A DNA stretch of 64,000 bases, from positions 124,001-188,000 of the forward strand of contig NZ_FPBH01000014.1 of the NCBI RefSeq assembly GCF_900116445.1, given 5' to 3'. The position numbers and the translations under genes were made by a program. How positions within the stretch are numbered: the first letter of the stretch is position 1; the number at the start of each line of letters is the position of its first letter. Source of the stretch: Paraburkholderia aspalathi. GTDB lineage: Bacteria > Pseudomonadota > Gammaproteobacteria > Burkholderiales > Burkholderiaceae. Positions 49,517 through 59,295 of the stretch are shown here, piece by piece. The notes under the pieces are model-generated. The model did not search any database. It saw only the letters and a program-made list of their open reading frames with translations, and was not told where the DNA came from.

Positions 49517-50187
49517 AAATTCTACTGATCAACGCCAGCCCACACGGCGAGGAAAGCCACGGCTACCGTTTTGCCGACGAGATCGTCGGCGTACTGCACG
49601 AGCACACCGCACCCGCTGCAGCGGACATCGAAGTTATCGAACGCGATCTGGCAGCTGCGCCACTGCCGCCCGTCGCCCGCGACTATGCGCGCGCCGTCAC
49701 ATCGCGCACGCCGGATAGGGCTCTGTTCGATGTCTCCGAACAACTGATCGATGAAATCGAAACGACGGATGCGCTCATTATCAACACGCCGATGCACAAC
49801 TTCACGGTGCCGGCAGCGCTCAAGCTGTGGATCGATTACACGTTGCGCATTCATCGGACGTTTGCCTCGACACCGGAAGGCAAGGTTGGGCTGATGCGCG
49901 ACCGGCCGACCATCGTGATCGTCGGTTCCGGCGGTGTCCATAGCGGCGAACGCGCGCGGCAGCCGGACTTTCTGACGCCGTATCTGCGCTATGCACTCGG
50001 AACGATCGGCATCCACAGCGTGCAATTTCTTCTCCTGCAGGGGCTTGTGATGGGCGAAGCGGCCGTAGCCGAGGCACTCGATGCGGCACGTGCCCAACTT
50101 ACCGGCGATGCGGTGTTCGCCTCGCTTGCCGCGCAGGCAACCCGCAGCGCGAGCATGGCGGCGGGTGCGGCCCAGCAGAGCGCATAA
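49513..50187 (+). CDS. FMN-dependent NADH-azoreductase-like flavoprotein
   Basis: The 224-residue flavodoxin-like protein has the N-terminal 'ILLINASPHGEESHGYR' phosphate loop, 'PMHNFTVPAALKLWIDYTLR' and 'IVGSGGVHSG', as in AzoR/AcpD. It reduces quinones or azo compounds with NAD(P)H. It overlaps the GNAT gene by 4 bases and is convergent with the MocR regulator gene, whose stop is 7 bases beyond. Confidence 0.87.
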   Translation: MKILLINASPHGEESHGYRFADEIVGVLHEHTAPAAADIEVIERDLAAAPLPPVARDYARAVTSRTPDRALFDVSEQLIDEIETTDALIINTPMHNFTVPAALKLWIDYTLRIHRTFASTPEGKVGLMRDRPTIVIVGSGGVHSGERARQPDFLTPYLRYALGTIGIHSVQFLLLQGLVMGEAAVAEALDAARAQLTGDAVFASLAAQATRSASMAAGAAQQSA

Positions 50188-50193
50188 AGCGCG

Positions 50194-51723
50194 TCAACCG
50201 TCCAGACACGCGCGCAACGTTCGCGCGAGACGGCCTGCCTCACGCGCATCGGCGACGTTCGCGAAGCCCATCACCAGGCCGCGCGGCGTGCGCCGCGCGC
50301 GGCCATTCGCGTACCAGATCGAAAGCGCCAGCACCCCGAGCCCCGCCTCGCGGGCGCGCGCGGCGACGGCGACGTCGTCGACCGGGCCATCGGGGCCTTC
50401 GGCGAACCGCACCGCGAACTGAATTCCACCTGGCGGCAAATCGACAATCAGCCGGTCGCCAAACGCCTGCTCCAGCGCGTTCACAATCAGCACGCGCCGC
50501 TCGCCGTACAACGCACGCATGCGCTTCAGATGCCGCGCAAAATGCCCCTGCCCAATGAAATCCGCCACGGCCGCCTGCAAAAGCGTCGGCGATCCGGCAT
50601 TCATGCTGTGCGCTACCCGTTCGACACGCTCGACTGCCCGCTCCGGCATCACCGCATACGCGAGCCGCAACCCGGGAAACATCACCTTGCTAAACGTGCC
50701 GGAATAGATCACGCGATCGCGCCGGTCGAGGCTCTTTAAAGCAGGCAATGGCCGGCCCAGATAACGGAACTCGCTGTCGTAGTCGTCCTCGATGATCCAG
50801 CGGGACGCTTTCTCTGCCGAGTCCAGCAGCGCCATGCGTCGTGCGAGCGATAGCGTTTGCCCGAGCGGACTCTGATGCGAGGGCGTGACCACGGCGAAGC
50901 GCGCCTCTGCATCCAGCACCGTGCCGCGTTCAACGTCGATTCCTTCACTATCCACGGGCACAGGCACGAGCTGCACGCCGGTCTCTGCCAGATAACCTCG
51001 CGCGAGCAGATAGCCGGGATCCTCGAACCACATGCGATCGTTCGGGCGGGCGAGACTGCGCAACACGAGTTCGAGCGTCGCACGGTAGCCGCCGGTCACG
51101 AAGACCTGTTCCGGCAGGCAGGTCACACCACGCGAGAGCCCGAGGTACGTGGCGATATGTTCGCGCAACGGCCGGTACCCGGACGGATCCGGGTACGCGA
51201 GCATCGCGCGGTCGCCGCTGCGCGCGCGGCGCGATACGAGCCGGTTCCATAGCTTGTTCGGAAATGCGTCGAGCGCGGGCAGCCCTGGTTGCAACGGCCG
51301 CGGCGCGCCGCTCATGGCGACGGCGAGGGCCTGCTGACGTGGCGCCGCTTGACCACTGCGCGACTCGCCCGGCGTCTCCGGCGTGCCCGCTCCTCCATTA
51401 CTCTGCTTGCCGCGCGCGTCCTGAACGCCTGGCGCACGCGACGAGCGCGTCACCGATGCCGGCAGCGACGACGATACGAACGTGCCCGCCGCGCCGCGCA
51501 TCTGCAGATAGCCCTCGTCGACGAGAATCGTGTAGGCGAGCTCGACCGTGCCACGAGCCGTGCTTAACTGCGTGGCGAGGCCGCGCAGCGCAGGCACGCG
51601 ATCGCCGGGACGCAGATGCCCCGCGGCGATCGCGGTCCTGAAGCGTTCGCAAATCTGCAGATAGATCGGCAACTGTTGCTGCCGATCGATTTCAATGCTT
51701 AATGCGGGCGTTGCTACGGTCAT
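50194..51723 (-). CDS. MocR/PdxR-type GntR regulator with aminotransferase domain
   Basis: The protein has about 509 residues. The N-terminal GntR helix-turn-helix ('LPIYLQICERFRTAIAAGHLRPGDRVPALRGLATQL') is linked by a disordered segment to a fold type I aminotransferase domain. That domain has 'VFVTGGYRATLELVLRSLARP', 'EDPGYLLARGYLAETG', 'WIIEDDYDSEFRYLGRPLPAL' and PLP Lys in 'VIYSGTFSKVMFPGLRLAY'. The ATG at 51723 is preferred to 51759. It is divergent from the NmrA-like gene at 51914. The catalytic-type Lys is present, so PLP binding is expected. Confidence 0.92.
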   Translation of the reverse strand: MTVATPALSIEIDRQQQLPIYLQICERFRTAIAAGHLRPGDRVPALRGLATQLSTARGTVELAYTILVDEGYLQMRGAAGTFVSSSLPASVTRSSRAPGVQDARGKQSNGGAGTPETPGESRSGQAAPRQQALAVAMSGAPRPLQPGLPALDAFPNKLWNRLVSRRARSGDRAMLAYPDPSGYRPLREHIATYLGLSRGVTCLPEQVFVTGGYRATLELVLRSLARPNDRMWFEDPGYLLARGYLAETGVQLVPVPVDSEGIDVERGTVLDAEARFAVVTPSHQSPLGQTLSLARRMALLDSAEKASRWIIEDDYDSEFRYLGRPLPALKSLDRRDRVIYSGTFSKVMFPGLRLAYAVMPERAVERVERVAHSMNAGSPTLLQAAVADFIGQGHFARHLKRMRALYGERRVLIVNALEQAFGDRLIVDLPPGGIQFAVRFAEGPDGPVDDVAVAARAREAGLGVLALSIWYANGRARRTPRGLVMGFANVADAREAGRLARTLRACLDG

Positions 51724-51913
51724 GACGGTCTCGCGGGCAAGGGGAGCGGCAACTGACATGGACTAGTCAAATCGACAATTCTTGTCACTTTTCGATAGAG
51801 CATGATTCTTCCACAATAGCCTCACGCGATGCGACTGCGGCGAACACTTTCACGCAATACAACGCCCGCCCGCCGCCACCCGCGTCCATTTACTCTCATC
51901 TGGAGAATCTGCC

Positions 51914-52666
51914 ATGAAAATCGTCGTAATCGGTGGTTCCGGCCTGATCGGATCGCGTCTCGTCACGCTGCTCAATAACGCGGGGCATGAAGCGCTTGCC
52001 GCGTCGCCGCGCACCGGCGTGAACGCCGTTACGGGTGAAGGCCTGAGCAACGCGCTCGTGGGCGCGGACGTCGTCGTGGATGTGACGAACGCGCCGTCCT
52101 GGGAGCCGCAGGCGGTGCTCGATTTTTTCCGCACCTCCGCACGTAACCTCGGCAAAGCCGAAGTGGCCGCAGGCGTGCGCCATCACGTCGCGCTATCAAT
52201 CGTCGGCTGTGATCGCACACCGGAGAACGCGTATTTCGTTGCCAAGGTCGCGCAGGAAGAGGTGATCGAAGCGGCGGGCGTGCCGTACACGATCGTGCGC
52301 GCGACTCAGTTCATGGAGTTCATCGGCGGGATCGCGGATTACGGCACGGTCGACGGCGCGGTGCGCATCAGCGACGGCCTGTTTCAGCCGATCGCCGCCG
52401 ACGATGTCGCGGCGAGCCTCGCGCAGGTCGCGCTCGCAGCCCCACTGAACGGCACGGTCGATATCGCCGGGCCAGACCGCGCGCCCTTCGCGGAGATCGT
52501 TAGCCGCTATCTGAAATCGGTAGGCGACGCACGCCCGGTGGTGACGGATCGCGATGCGCCGTACTACGGCGGCCGTGTCGAGGAACAATCGCTCGTGCCG
52601 CTCGGCGACGCGCGGATCGGGCGCATCGGTCTCGACCAGTGGCTGGCGGAGGCCAAAAAGGGTTGA
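51914..52666 (+). CDS. NmrA/NAD(P)-binding short-chain reductase-like protein
   Basis: The 250-residue protein has the dinucleotide loop in 'IVVIGGSGLIGSRLVTLL' at the N-terminus, and 'DVTNAPSWEPQAVLDFF', 'VALSIVGCDRTPENAYF' and 'IVRATQFMEFIGGI'. These are as in NmrA-like atypical SDRs, often annotated as SDR-family oxidoreductases. TGGAGAA precedes the ATG. It is divergent from the MocR gene and converges on the sigma-54 activator gene. It is probably an independent insertion between the two parts of the export locus. Confidence 0.88.
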   Translation: MKIVVIGGSGLIGSRLVTLLNNAGHEALAASPRTGVNAVTGEGLSNALVGADVVVDVTNAPSWEPQAVLDFFRTSARNLGKAEVAAGVRHHVALSIVGCDRTPENAYFVAKVAQEEVIEAAGVPYTIVRATQFMEFIGGIADYGTVDGAVRISDGLFQPIAADDVAASLAQVALAAPLNGTVDIAGPDRAPFAEIVSRYLKSVGDARPVVTDRDAPYYGGRVEEQSLVPLGDARIGRIGLDQWLAEAKKG

Positions 52667-52689
52667 TTGCAGTACGAACGCGGCAAGCC

Positions 52690-54048
52690 TCAACTATCGC
52701 TGTCTTCTTCGTCGTGCTCGTCAGCGCCGTTTCTGCCCGTCGACGGCGCATTGCGATTGCGAAAATCTTTCGAATGCAGGCCATGCTTCTTCAGGAGCAT
52801 TTGCAGATGTGAGCGGTTCATATCGATGCGCCGCGCCAGTTCCGCAACGGTGCCGCTCACTTCGCGCAGGCCGCGCTCAAGGAAGGCTTTTTCCGCGTCG
52901 TCGCTCGCGGCGCGCTTCGCGTCGCTCAGCGACATCAGATTCGCCACGCTGATTGGCTCCTGTCCCGTCGCAGTGGCTACATTCGACGCTGCCGCGGCTG
53001 ATCCAGGCGCGGCCGGCCGCATATCCACGGGCAGATGATCGACATCCGCCATATCGCCGGCCAGGCACGACACGCGATACATCACGTTGCGCAGTTCACG
53101 AATATTGCCCGGGTACGCATAGTTCAGCAGAAAGTCCCGCAGACGCGGCGTCAATCTGACAGGCCTGCGTTTTAGCGTTCCGGCGGCTTCATCCCCGAAC
53201 CAGGCAATCAGCAGCGGTATCTCATCGCGTCGCTCGCGCAGCGGCGGCAACGTGACATGAATCACGCTGAGACGGTAGAACAGGTCCTCGCGGAACTTAC
53301 CCTCTTCGCTGAGTTGCCGCAGATTGCGATTAGTCGCCGCGACGATGCGCGTATCGACAGCAATCGTTTCATCGGAGCCCACGCGCTGAATCTCGTGTGC
53401 TTCCAGCACGCGCAGCAGCTTCACCTGGCCGGCCAGCGGCAATTCACCGATTTCGTCGAGAAAGATCGTGCCGGTATGCGCGCTTTCGAATTTGCCCTTG
53501 CGGTCATTCGAAGCGCCCGTGAACGCGCCTTTGCGATGGCCGAACAATTCCGACTCCAGCAGATTGTCCGGAATCGCGCCGCAATTCACGGAGATAAAAG
53601 GTTTGTCCGAGCGCGAGCCATTCGCGTGAATCACCTTCGCCATCAGCTCCTTGCCGGTGCCGCTTTCGCCGTCGATCAACACCGGCAAATCTGTCGGCGC
53701 CGCCTTCTCGGCGATTTCAAGCGATTCGAGCAAACGCGGATTGTCACCGAACGTCCCTTCGAAAATGAAGCTGCGCTCGATCAACGCCTTTCTGCGCGCG
53801 CCACGAGATTGATCCGCGGACACAGCAGGCTCAGCGGCCGTTGCGGCCTGCACAAAACGCTCCTTGTGCGAGAGCTGCATGACCTCGTCGCGCAACGAGG
53901 TGGCCTGCCGGAGCAGCTTGTCGATGTCGGCGCGCTCGAGCCGGGACGACCAACGCAGCGTCGAGCGCAGTATCTCGATGCGTTCTATCAAGCCCGCGTA
54001 TGAAATCGCCGGGCTGATTTCCTCTACTTGGTCGAGTATCTTCATCAC
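52690..54048 (-). CDS. Sigma-54-dependent activator (AAA+/Fis-type) of the export locus
   Basis: The 452-residue protein has an unrecognised N-terminal region of about 90 residues, a sigma-54 AAA+ domain and a C-terminal Fis-type helix-turn-helix. Walker A is 'GESGTGKE' (127-134), the sigma-54 contact loop is 'GAFTGA' (174-179), Walker B is 'GTIFLDEIGE', and the Arg-finger region is 'FREDLFYRL'. The DNA-binding helix is 'VAELARRIDMNRSHLQMLLKKHGL' in pieces. No receiver domain is present, so its signal is not simple phosphotransfer. Its start overlaps the exporter stop (ATGA). It is the natural activator for the elements at 47450 and 47789. Confidence 0.94.
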   Translation of the reverse strand: MMKILDQVEEISPAISYAGLIERIEILRSTLRWSSRLERADIDKLLRQATSLRDEVMQLSHKERFVQAATAAEPAVSADQSRGARRKALIERSFIFEGTFGDNPRLLESLEIAEKAAPTDLPVLIDGESGTGKELMAKVIHANGSRSDKPFISVNCGAIPDNLLESELFGHRKGAFTGASNDRKGKFESAHTGTIFLDEIGELPLAGQVKLLRVLEAHEIQRVGSDETIAVDTRIVAATNRNLRQLSEEGKFREDLFYRLSVIHVTLPPLRERRDEIPLLIAWFGDEAAGTLKRRPVRLTPRLRDFLLNYAYPGNIRELRNVMYRVSCLAGDMADVDHLPVDMRPAAPGSAAAASNVATATGQEPISVANLMSLSDAKRAASDDAEKAFLERGLREVSGTVAELARRIDMNRSHLQMLLKKHGLHSKDFRNRNAPSTGRNGADEHDEEDSDS

Positions 54049-57000
54049 GCACTCAACTGTTTCTGGACCAGCTGGTAATACATGCCGCCGCGCTGGATCA
54101 GTTCATCGTGACGGCCCTGTTCGACAATCGCCCCTTCATACAGCACAAGAATCTTGTCCGCGCGCATGATGGTGCTGAGCCGGTGTGCAATGATCACCGC
54201 CGTTCGGCCCTTCAGAATGTCGTGCATATTGCCGAGGATATTGCTTTCCGATTGCGAATCCAATGCTGAAGTCGCCTCGTCGAAAACCAGCAGACGAGGA
54301 TCGTGATACAGCGCCCGCGCAATACAGAGCCGCTGGATCTGCCCACCGGATAGGCCAATGCCACGTTCGCCAACAACCTGCTCGTAGCCGAGAGGCATCT
54401 TGCTGATGAATGCGTGCGCGTCGGCCATCTTCGCGACTTCCTCGATACGGCGCCGTTCGGGCGCATCGTCGCCGCTGGCAATGTTCTCGGCAATCGTGCC
54501 GGAAAACAGCAGATTGCTCTGCATCACATAGCCGATCTGCGCACGGTAGTAGGCTTTATCGACCACACCGAGGTCGTAGCCGTCGATGGTCATCTTGCCC
54601 TCGGTTGGCGCATAAAAGCCGACCAGCAGCTTGGCGAGGGTTGTCTTGCCGGAACCGCTACGGCCCACAATCGCCACCAGTTCGCCGGGCTTGATGTCGA
54701 AGCTGATATTTTCCAGTACATATGCCGAGTCGTCCTCGCCGTAGCGGAAGTAGACGCCGCTAAAACTGATTTCGCCTTGCAGCTCCGGCAGCATCACGCG
54801 CGAAGGCAAATCCTGTGGCTTCTGTTCCGGCTCGATATCGAGCACGTCGCCGAGGCGCTCCATCGCCACGCCCGCGTCGTTCAACATGCTCCATAAGCCG
54901 ACCAGGCCCATCAGCGGACCCAACACGCTGCCCATGAACGCATTGAACGCAATCAACTGACCGATGGTCATTTCGCGCGCCAGCACCAGATTCGCGCCGA
55001 CCCAGAGGATAGCGATCGTTGTCGCGGCGTTCAGCAACTGGCTGCCAAGCCCAATGAGAATGTTGAAGGCGTGTGCCCGGTATTGCACTTCGAGCGCCTT
55101 CGCGTACTTCTTCTCCCAGCGCAACCGCACCGGCCGTTCGATGCCCATACCCTTGATGGTCTCGACACCGGCGAGCGCTTCCATCAGAAATGACTTCGAC
55201 TCGGTCGACGCCGTGAACACCTCACGCGCATAGTTCTTGATCTTCGGCGTGGCCAGCGCAGTCAACGCCATGATGGGTATCACGAACGCGATCAGTACCA
55301 GTGTCATCTTCACGTTGTAGACGAACATGATCGTGAAGTAGATGAACACCATCAGCAGATTCAATGCTGTGGTCACCGTGGATTCGGTGAGGAAGGCCCG
55401 GATTGTCTGGTTCTCCTGGAAGCGCGCGAAGATGTCGCCGGTCTTCCGCTTGGCGAAAAACGAGAACGGCAGCGACATGGTGTGCTTGAAGAACTGCGAC
55501 ATCATCGCGAAGTCCATGTTGCGCACCATGAAATTCGCCAGATACGCGCGAATCGTCGACATCAATTGCGAAAACACATTGGCGATAATCAGGCCGCCGA
55601 TCAGCAGATGCAGCAGGCTGACGTTCTGATGCACGATCACGCCGTCGAGAATGTTCTGGATGATCAGCGGCGGAATCACGCCGAGTACCTGAATCACGAA
55701 CGTGGCGAGAAACAGGTGACCGAGAATCTTCTTGTACGGCCTGAGGTAGCCGACAAAGCGTATCCACGGCGAACGCGCGGCCGACATCTGCATGAGATTC
55801 GGTCCACCGGTAAAGAGCAGACACGTGCCACTCCAGCCGCGTTCGAAATCCTCAACCGTCATTTTCCGGAAGCCGAGTGCCGGGTCGGCGACCCACACGT
55901 AGTCCTTCGAGAGCCCGTACACCACTACATAGTGGTAGCCCTCCCAATGCACGATGAAGGGCAGATCGAAACCGCGCAATGAATCGAACGTGCATTGCAC
56001 GCCGCGTGCGGTGAAGCCGAGAGACTCGCCGGCGCGCGCGAGACTGTCGAGCGTCGCGCCTTGTGTCGTGACATTGGCGAGTTCGCGCAGTTTGCCGAGC
56101 GTCATCGGGATGCTGTAGTGGCGGCATACCATGGCGAGGCACGCGGCGCCACAGTCCATTTCTTCGGCCTGTTCGACCAGCGCAAAGCGCTTGATGACCT
56201 TTTCGCCGAATTCGGGCTTGGTCTGCAGGTCGAGCATCAAAGGCAATTTGCGCCGCTGCTCAAGGCGCTTTTGCCGTTGCAATTCACGGTCGCCGTAACG
56301 AATCCGCTCGTCCAGGACTTCGCGCAGCTTCGGATTGCGCTCCAGAATGAAATGGACGGTGCGCTCCGGTATCACCAGCAACCGCGTATCGGTCGTTGCC
56401 ACCACCGACGCCATTTGCTCCTGCCGCATCAAACACGCCTTTTCACCGAAGATTTCGCCTTCGCCCAAGGTTGCAAGCGTGTAGTCGTGGCCTTCCTCAT
56501 GACGGACGATGCGCACGCCGCCTTGCCGCACCACATAGAGCCGCCGGTCATCGCGCCCATCCTGCTTGAGAATTTCCTTGCCCTCGGCCACCCGCTTCAC
56601 GCCGACGCTGCGCACATATTCTTCGAGTTCCGCCTTGTTGAGCTTGCCGCGCAGATCGAACAACTGCGCGACGAAACCGCCGGCCGAATTGATCGCCACA
56701 TAGCTCGCGACAAATGCCAACGCGGCCTGATTGCCGGTGATCACCGGTTCGATCGCGGCGCGGGGAATGAACAGCAGTTCGGTTTTCGCGGACGCCCGTA
56801 CCGACGCCTCATGCACGTACGCGCGCAACATCGCAATGTCGGCGAAAATCTCGCCGGTTTTGCGCACACCCATGCTGGTTTCCTTGCCGTGCTCCTCGGT
56901 GAAGATACGGACCGAGCCCGAGCGAACCACGTAAAGACCGTCAGCCGTCTCACCCGCCGAGCACACCGTTTCGCCGAACGAATAGAAGCGTGCCTGCGCA

Positions 57001-57101
57001 TATTCGGCAAGACGATCGATCTCGTCGCGCGAAAACGGCGAGAGAATTTCCACCGAGGTGAGAAACTCGGCTGCGGAGGGCGTGGTCTGGGGTGCATCCA
57101 T
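54045..57101 (-). CDS. cNMP-C39 peptidase-ABC exporter (PCAT) with two N-terminal cNMP-like domains
   Basis: The 1018-residue protein has two cyclic-nucleotide-binding-like domains (about 15-140 and 150-265). Next comes a C39 peptidase (about 305-430) with Cys317 in 'EEMDCGAACLAM', His390 in 'WEGYHYVVVYGL' and Asp407 in 'VADPALG'. The ABC membrane domain covers about 445-740. The ATPase has Walker A 'GRSGSGKT' (813-820), signature 'LSGGQ' (917-921), Walker B 'LLVFDEATSALD' and H-loop 'IIAHRLST'. The peptidase is intact, so it should cut double-glycine leaders during export. The cNMP cassettes lack the canonical Arg ('YVHEASVRA', 'QEQMASVVA'), so the ligand may not be cAMP. The layout recalls cyanobacterial HetC. 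Confidence 0.94.
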   Translation of the reverse strand: MDAPQTTPSAAEFLTSVEILSPFSRDEIDRLAEYAQARFYSFGETVCSAGETADGLYVVRSGSVRIFTEEHGKETSMGVRKTGEIFADIAMLRAYVHEASVRASAKTELLFIPRAAIEPVITGNQAALAFVASYVAINSAGGFVAQLFDLRGKLNKAELEEYVRSVGVKRVAEGKEILKQDGRDDRRLYVVRQGGVRIVRHEEGHDYTLATLGEGEIFGEKACLMRQEQMASVVATTDTRLLVIPERTVHFILERNPKLREVLDERIRYGDRELQRQKRLEQRRKLPLMLDLQTKPEFGEKVIKRFALVEQAEEMDCGAACLAMVCRHYSIPMTLGKLRELANVTTQGATLDSLARAGESLGFTARGVQCTFDSLRGFDLPFIVHWEGYHYVVVYGLSKDYVWVADPALGFRKMTVEDFERGWSGTCLLFTGGPNLMQMSAARSPWIRFVGYLRPYKKILGHLFLATFVIQVLGVIPPLIIQNILDGVIVHQNVSLLHLLIGGLIIANVFSQLMSTIRAYLANFMVRNMDFAMMSQFFKHTMSLPFSFFAKRKTGDIFARFQENQTIRAFLTESTVTTALNLLMVFIYFTIMFVYNVKMTLVLIAFVIPIMALTALATPKIKNYAREVFTASTESKSFLMEALAGVETIKGMGIERPVRLRWEKKYAKALEVQYRAHAFNILIGLGSQLLNAATTIAILWVGANLVLAREMTIGQLIAFNAFMGSVLGPLMGLVGLWSMLNDAGVAMERLGDVLDIEPEQKPQDLPSRVMLPELQGEISFSGVYFRYGEDDSAYVLENISFDIKPGELVAIVGRSGSGKTTLAKLLVGFYAPTEGKMTIDGYDLGVVDKAYYRAQIGYVMQSNLLFSGTIAENIASGDDAPERRRIEEVAKMADAHAFISKMPLGYEQVVGERGIGLSGGQIQRLCIARALYHDPRLLVFDEATSALDSQSESNILGNMHDILKGRTAVIIAHRLSTIMRADKILVLYEGAIVEQGRHDELIQRGGMYYQLVQKQLSA

Positions 57102-57131
57102 GGGCTTGCGGACCTCGGTTCGGCTATTCGG

Positions 57132-57884
57132 CTAGCGTGCTTCGATCACATGTTCCTGCGAGCGGGCAATCAGCCAGCTCTCGCGCAGCAGACGTCTCAC
57201 TTCAGAGGCGACATCCGCATCGAGCACCGCCGGATATTTCGCGGTCACGGCGAAAATCTCGAAGCACGAACGGTCCGCCGACGGAAACGGTCCAAGCAGA
57301 TCACCCACCGCCGCGTTGAAAATCTTCGCCTCGATGTCCGGCTTCAACGATCCGCGCAACACTTTGCCGATCACGCCGCCGGCTTCGCGCGTATCCGCAA
57401 TCGAATGCTCGCGCGCCATGTCGGCGAAACTGTCGGGATCGTCGTGCAGATACGAAATCATTTCCTTCGCCTTGCCTTCGCTGTCGAGCACGATATGGCT
57501 CACCTCGATCGCGTCGAACTTCGGCGAATTCAGTGCGAAGTAGTCCTTGATCGCCGCCTCGTTGCCGACCACCTCAAGCATCTTCTCCTGATACAGACCG
57601 TCGGTAATGAAGGCCTCGAACTCGTCGAGGCTCACGCCGAGCGCATCGAGGTACTGATTCATATCCGTCGCGCGATGCAAGCCGCGCACGCGGCGGAACT
57701 GATCGGCGCGCTGCTGGATGTCGTCGGCGCTAACGGTGATGCCCTGCTTCCTGGCCGCATGCACCGTGAGCTTGTCGCGCACAATCTGCTCGATCAGGCT
57801 ATCGAACTGGCCGGTCAGTTTCAGAAGACGAATGAACTCGGAAACGTCCACGACTTCGTCATCGATTCGCACTATCGCGGTCAT
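57132..57884 (-). CDS. SurA/PpiC-like peptidyl-prolyl isomerase, cytoplasmic
   Basis: The 250-residue protein has a SurA-type N-terminal helical region (IDDEVVDVSEFIRLLKLTGQ) and a parvulin-type domain ('EVSHIVLDSEGKAKEMISYLHDDPDSFADMAREHSIADTREAGGVIG') of normal order. It lacks a signal peptide, unlike SurA and PpiD. It lies between the exporter (30 bases) and the adaptor gene (37 bases), so it probably chaperones the export substrate on the cytoplasmic side. Comparable isomerases accompany double-glycine exporters in other bacteria, as far as I recall. Confidence 0.87.
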   Translation of the reverse strand: MTAIVRIDDEVVDVSEFIRLLKLTGQFDSLIEQIVRDKLTVHAARKQGITVSADDIQQRADQFRRVRGLHRATDMNQYLDALGVSLDEFEAFITDGLYQEKMLEVVGNEAAIKDYFALNSPKFDAIEVSHIVLDSEGKAKEMISYLHDDPDSFADMAREHSIADTREAGGVIGKVLRGSLKPDIEAKIFNAAVGDLLGPFPSADRSCFEIFAVTAKYPAVLDADVASEVRRLLRESWLIARSQEHVIEAR

Positions 57885-57921
57885 GTCATCCGCTCCTTTA
57901 ATTGACGTGTGTTCGGCGCGC

Positions 57922-59295
57922 TCATCCCGCCACCTGTCTGAATGGATCGAGCCCCAGATCGATCAGGCGCCGTTCGCGCACCACGATCTCCGCGCTCGCC
58001 GTCATGCCGTAGCGCAGCGGATAGCGGGTGTCCGCGATCTGGTAGTAGTTCTTGTCTAGCGTGACGCGGCCTTCGTACACCGGCTGCTTGTCCTGCAAGG
58101 AAGGCTTGGTGGCCGGCGAAATATAGGCAAGCGTGCCGTTGATCAGCCCATAGCGCTGATATGGGAACGCGTTGAATTTCAGCTTCACCAGCTGGCCTTC
58201 GTGGAGAAAAGCACGATCGTGTTCGGCGATTTCGATCTTCAGCACGGGCTTCGCATCTTTTGGTGCGATGCCGCCGAGTGGCGCGTTCGCCTGGATCTTG
58301 TCGCCGCGCTGTGTGGAGGTCACGTCGGTGATGACGCCGGAGACCGGCGCGAGGATCAGCAGGAAGTTGTCTTTGTCGATGTTCTCGAACCGGATCCGCG
58401 CGGCGGCCTCGGACACGAGGCGCGCGGTCTGAAGTTGCAGGCGCAGTTTGTCTTCGGCGTCGGTGATGTCACGGACTGCCGAGTCGTACTGGAGTTGCAG
58501 GTCGGTGGTCTGCTGCCCGCTGGTTTCGAGTTGCGCATTGGCCTGCGCGTATTCGTGGCTCAGGCGGAAATCCAGTTCCGCGAGTTTCGATTGTGCGACG
58601 CGGTAGGCGTTATCCGCTTCCATCGCGGCGGTTCGCTTCTGCTCAACCTGCAACTCCGCGATGCCGCCGCCACCCGGCTGCGCGAACAGCCGCGAGTAAC
58701 GATCCAGTTCCTGACGCGCCGCCTCACGCGTGCGCCGCGCATTGTCGAGCACGCTGCGAGCTTCGTCGAGTTCGGCCTTCTGACCTTCGGCGAGCTTGGT
58801 TGTGCCCTCGGAGACGCGATTTTCGTGCAGGCGCGCTTCCACTTCCATCTGCGCCTTCAGCGCAGCCGCCTTGCGCTCCATGAGCGCCTTCTTCTCGGGG
58901 AACTGCTTCCAGTCGCGCTCGGCGTCTTCGAGTTTGAGCTGCGCCTGCAGCGCGTTACTCGCCGCCTCGATCGCGCCGCGGGCATTCAGCCGCGCCAGCA
59001 CGTCGCCCTTCGATACCGGCTGCCCCTCGGCGATGTACAGATCGGCGAGCTCACCGTCGATCGGCGCATAGATGCGGCGCACCTCGGATTCCGGCGAGAG
59101 CGTGCCTTGCGCGCTGACGATCACATCCGCGCGTCCCACGAACGACCACAGCAAGCCGGCCAGCACCAGCGCGACCATCGCCCAGATCAGCGCGCGTGCA
59201 AGCCGCACCGGCTCGGCGGTCAGAATCGCGATGCCTTCGACGCTGTGATCCTCCAGCGCCTCCGACAACGGCCTAGGGTGATTGTCGCGCTTCAC
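57922..59295 (-). CDS. HlyD-family membrane fusion protein
   Basis: The 457-residue protein has a short cytoplasmic tail, one membrane helix (about residues 35-53, 'ALIWAMVALVLAGLLWSFVG'), a biotinyl-lipoyl-like half ('VIVSAQGTLSPESEVRRIYAPIDGELADLYIAEGQPVSKGDVLARL' in order), a long coiled coil (about 110-310) and a beta-barrel with 'VYEGRVTLD' and 'YPLRYGMTASAEIVVRERRLIDLGLDP'. It bridges the exporter and the outer membrane factor. Its start overlaps the end of the FHA gene by 23 bases, so translation is coupled. Confidence 0.94.
   Translation of the reverse strand: MKRDNHPRPLSEALEDHSVEGIAILTAEPVRLARALIWAMVALVLAGLLWSFVGRADVIVSAQGTLSPESEVRRIYAPIDGELADLYIAEGQPVSKGDVLARLNARGAIEAASNALQAQLKLEDAERDWKQFPEKKALMERKAAALKAQMEVEARLHENRVSEGTTKLAEGQKAELDEARSVLDNARRTREAARQELDRYSRLFAQPGGGGIAELQVEQKRTAAMEADNAYRVAQSKLAELDFRLSHEYAQANAQLETSGQQTTDLQLQYDSAVRDITDAEDKLRLQLQTARLVSEAAARIRFENIDKDNFLLILAPVSGVITDVTSTQRGDKIQANAPLGGIAPKDAKPVLKIEIAEHDRAFLHEGQLVKLKFNAFPYQRYGLINGTLAYISPATKPSLQDKQPVYEGRVTLDKNYYQIADTRYPLRYGMTASAEIVVRERRLIDLGLDPFRQVAG

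Noticed and set aside
55995..57905. 636-codon plus-strand frame
   Set aside because: It is antisense to the exporter and isomerase genes and is His/Arg-rich with no recognisable motif. It is a shadow of high third-position GC.
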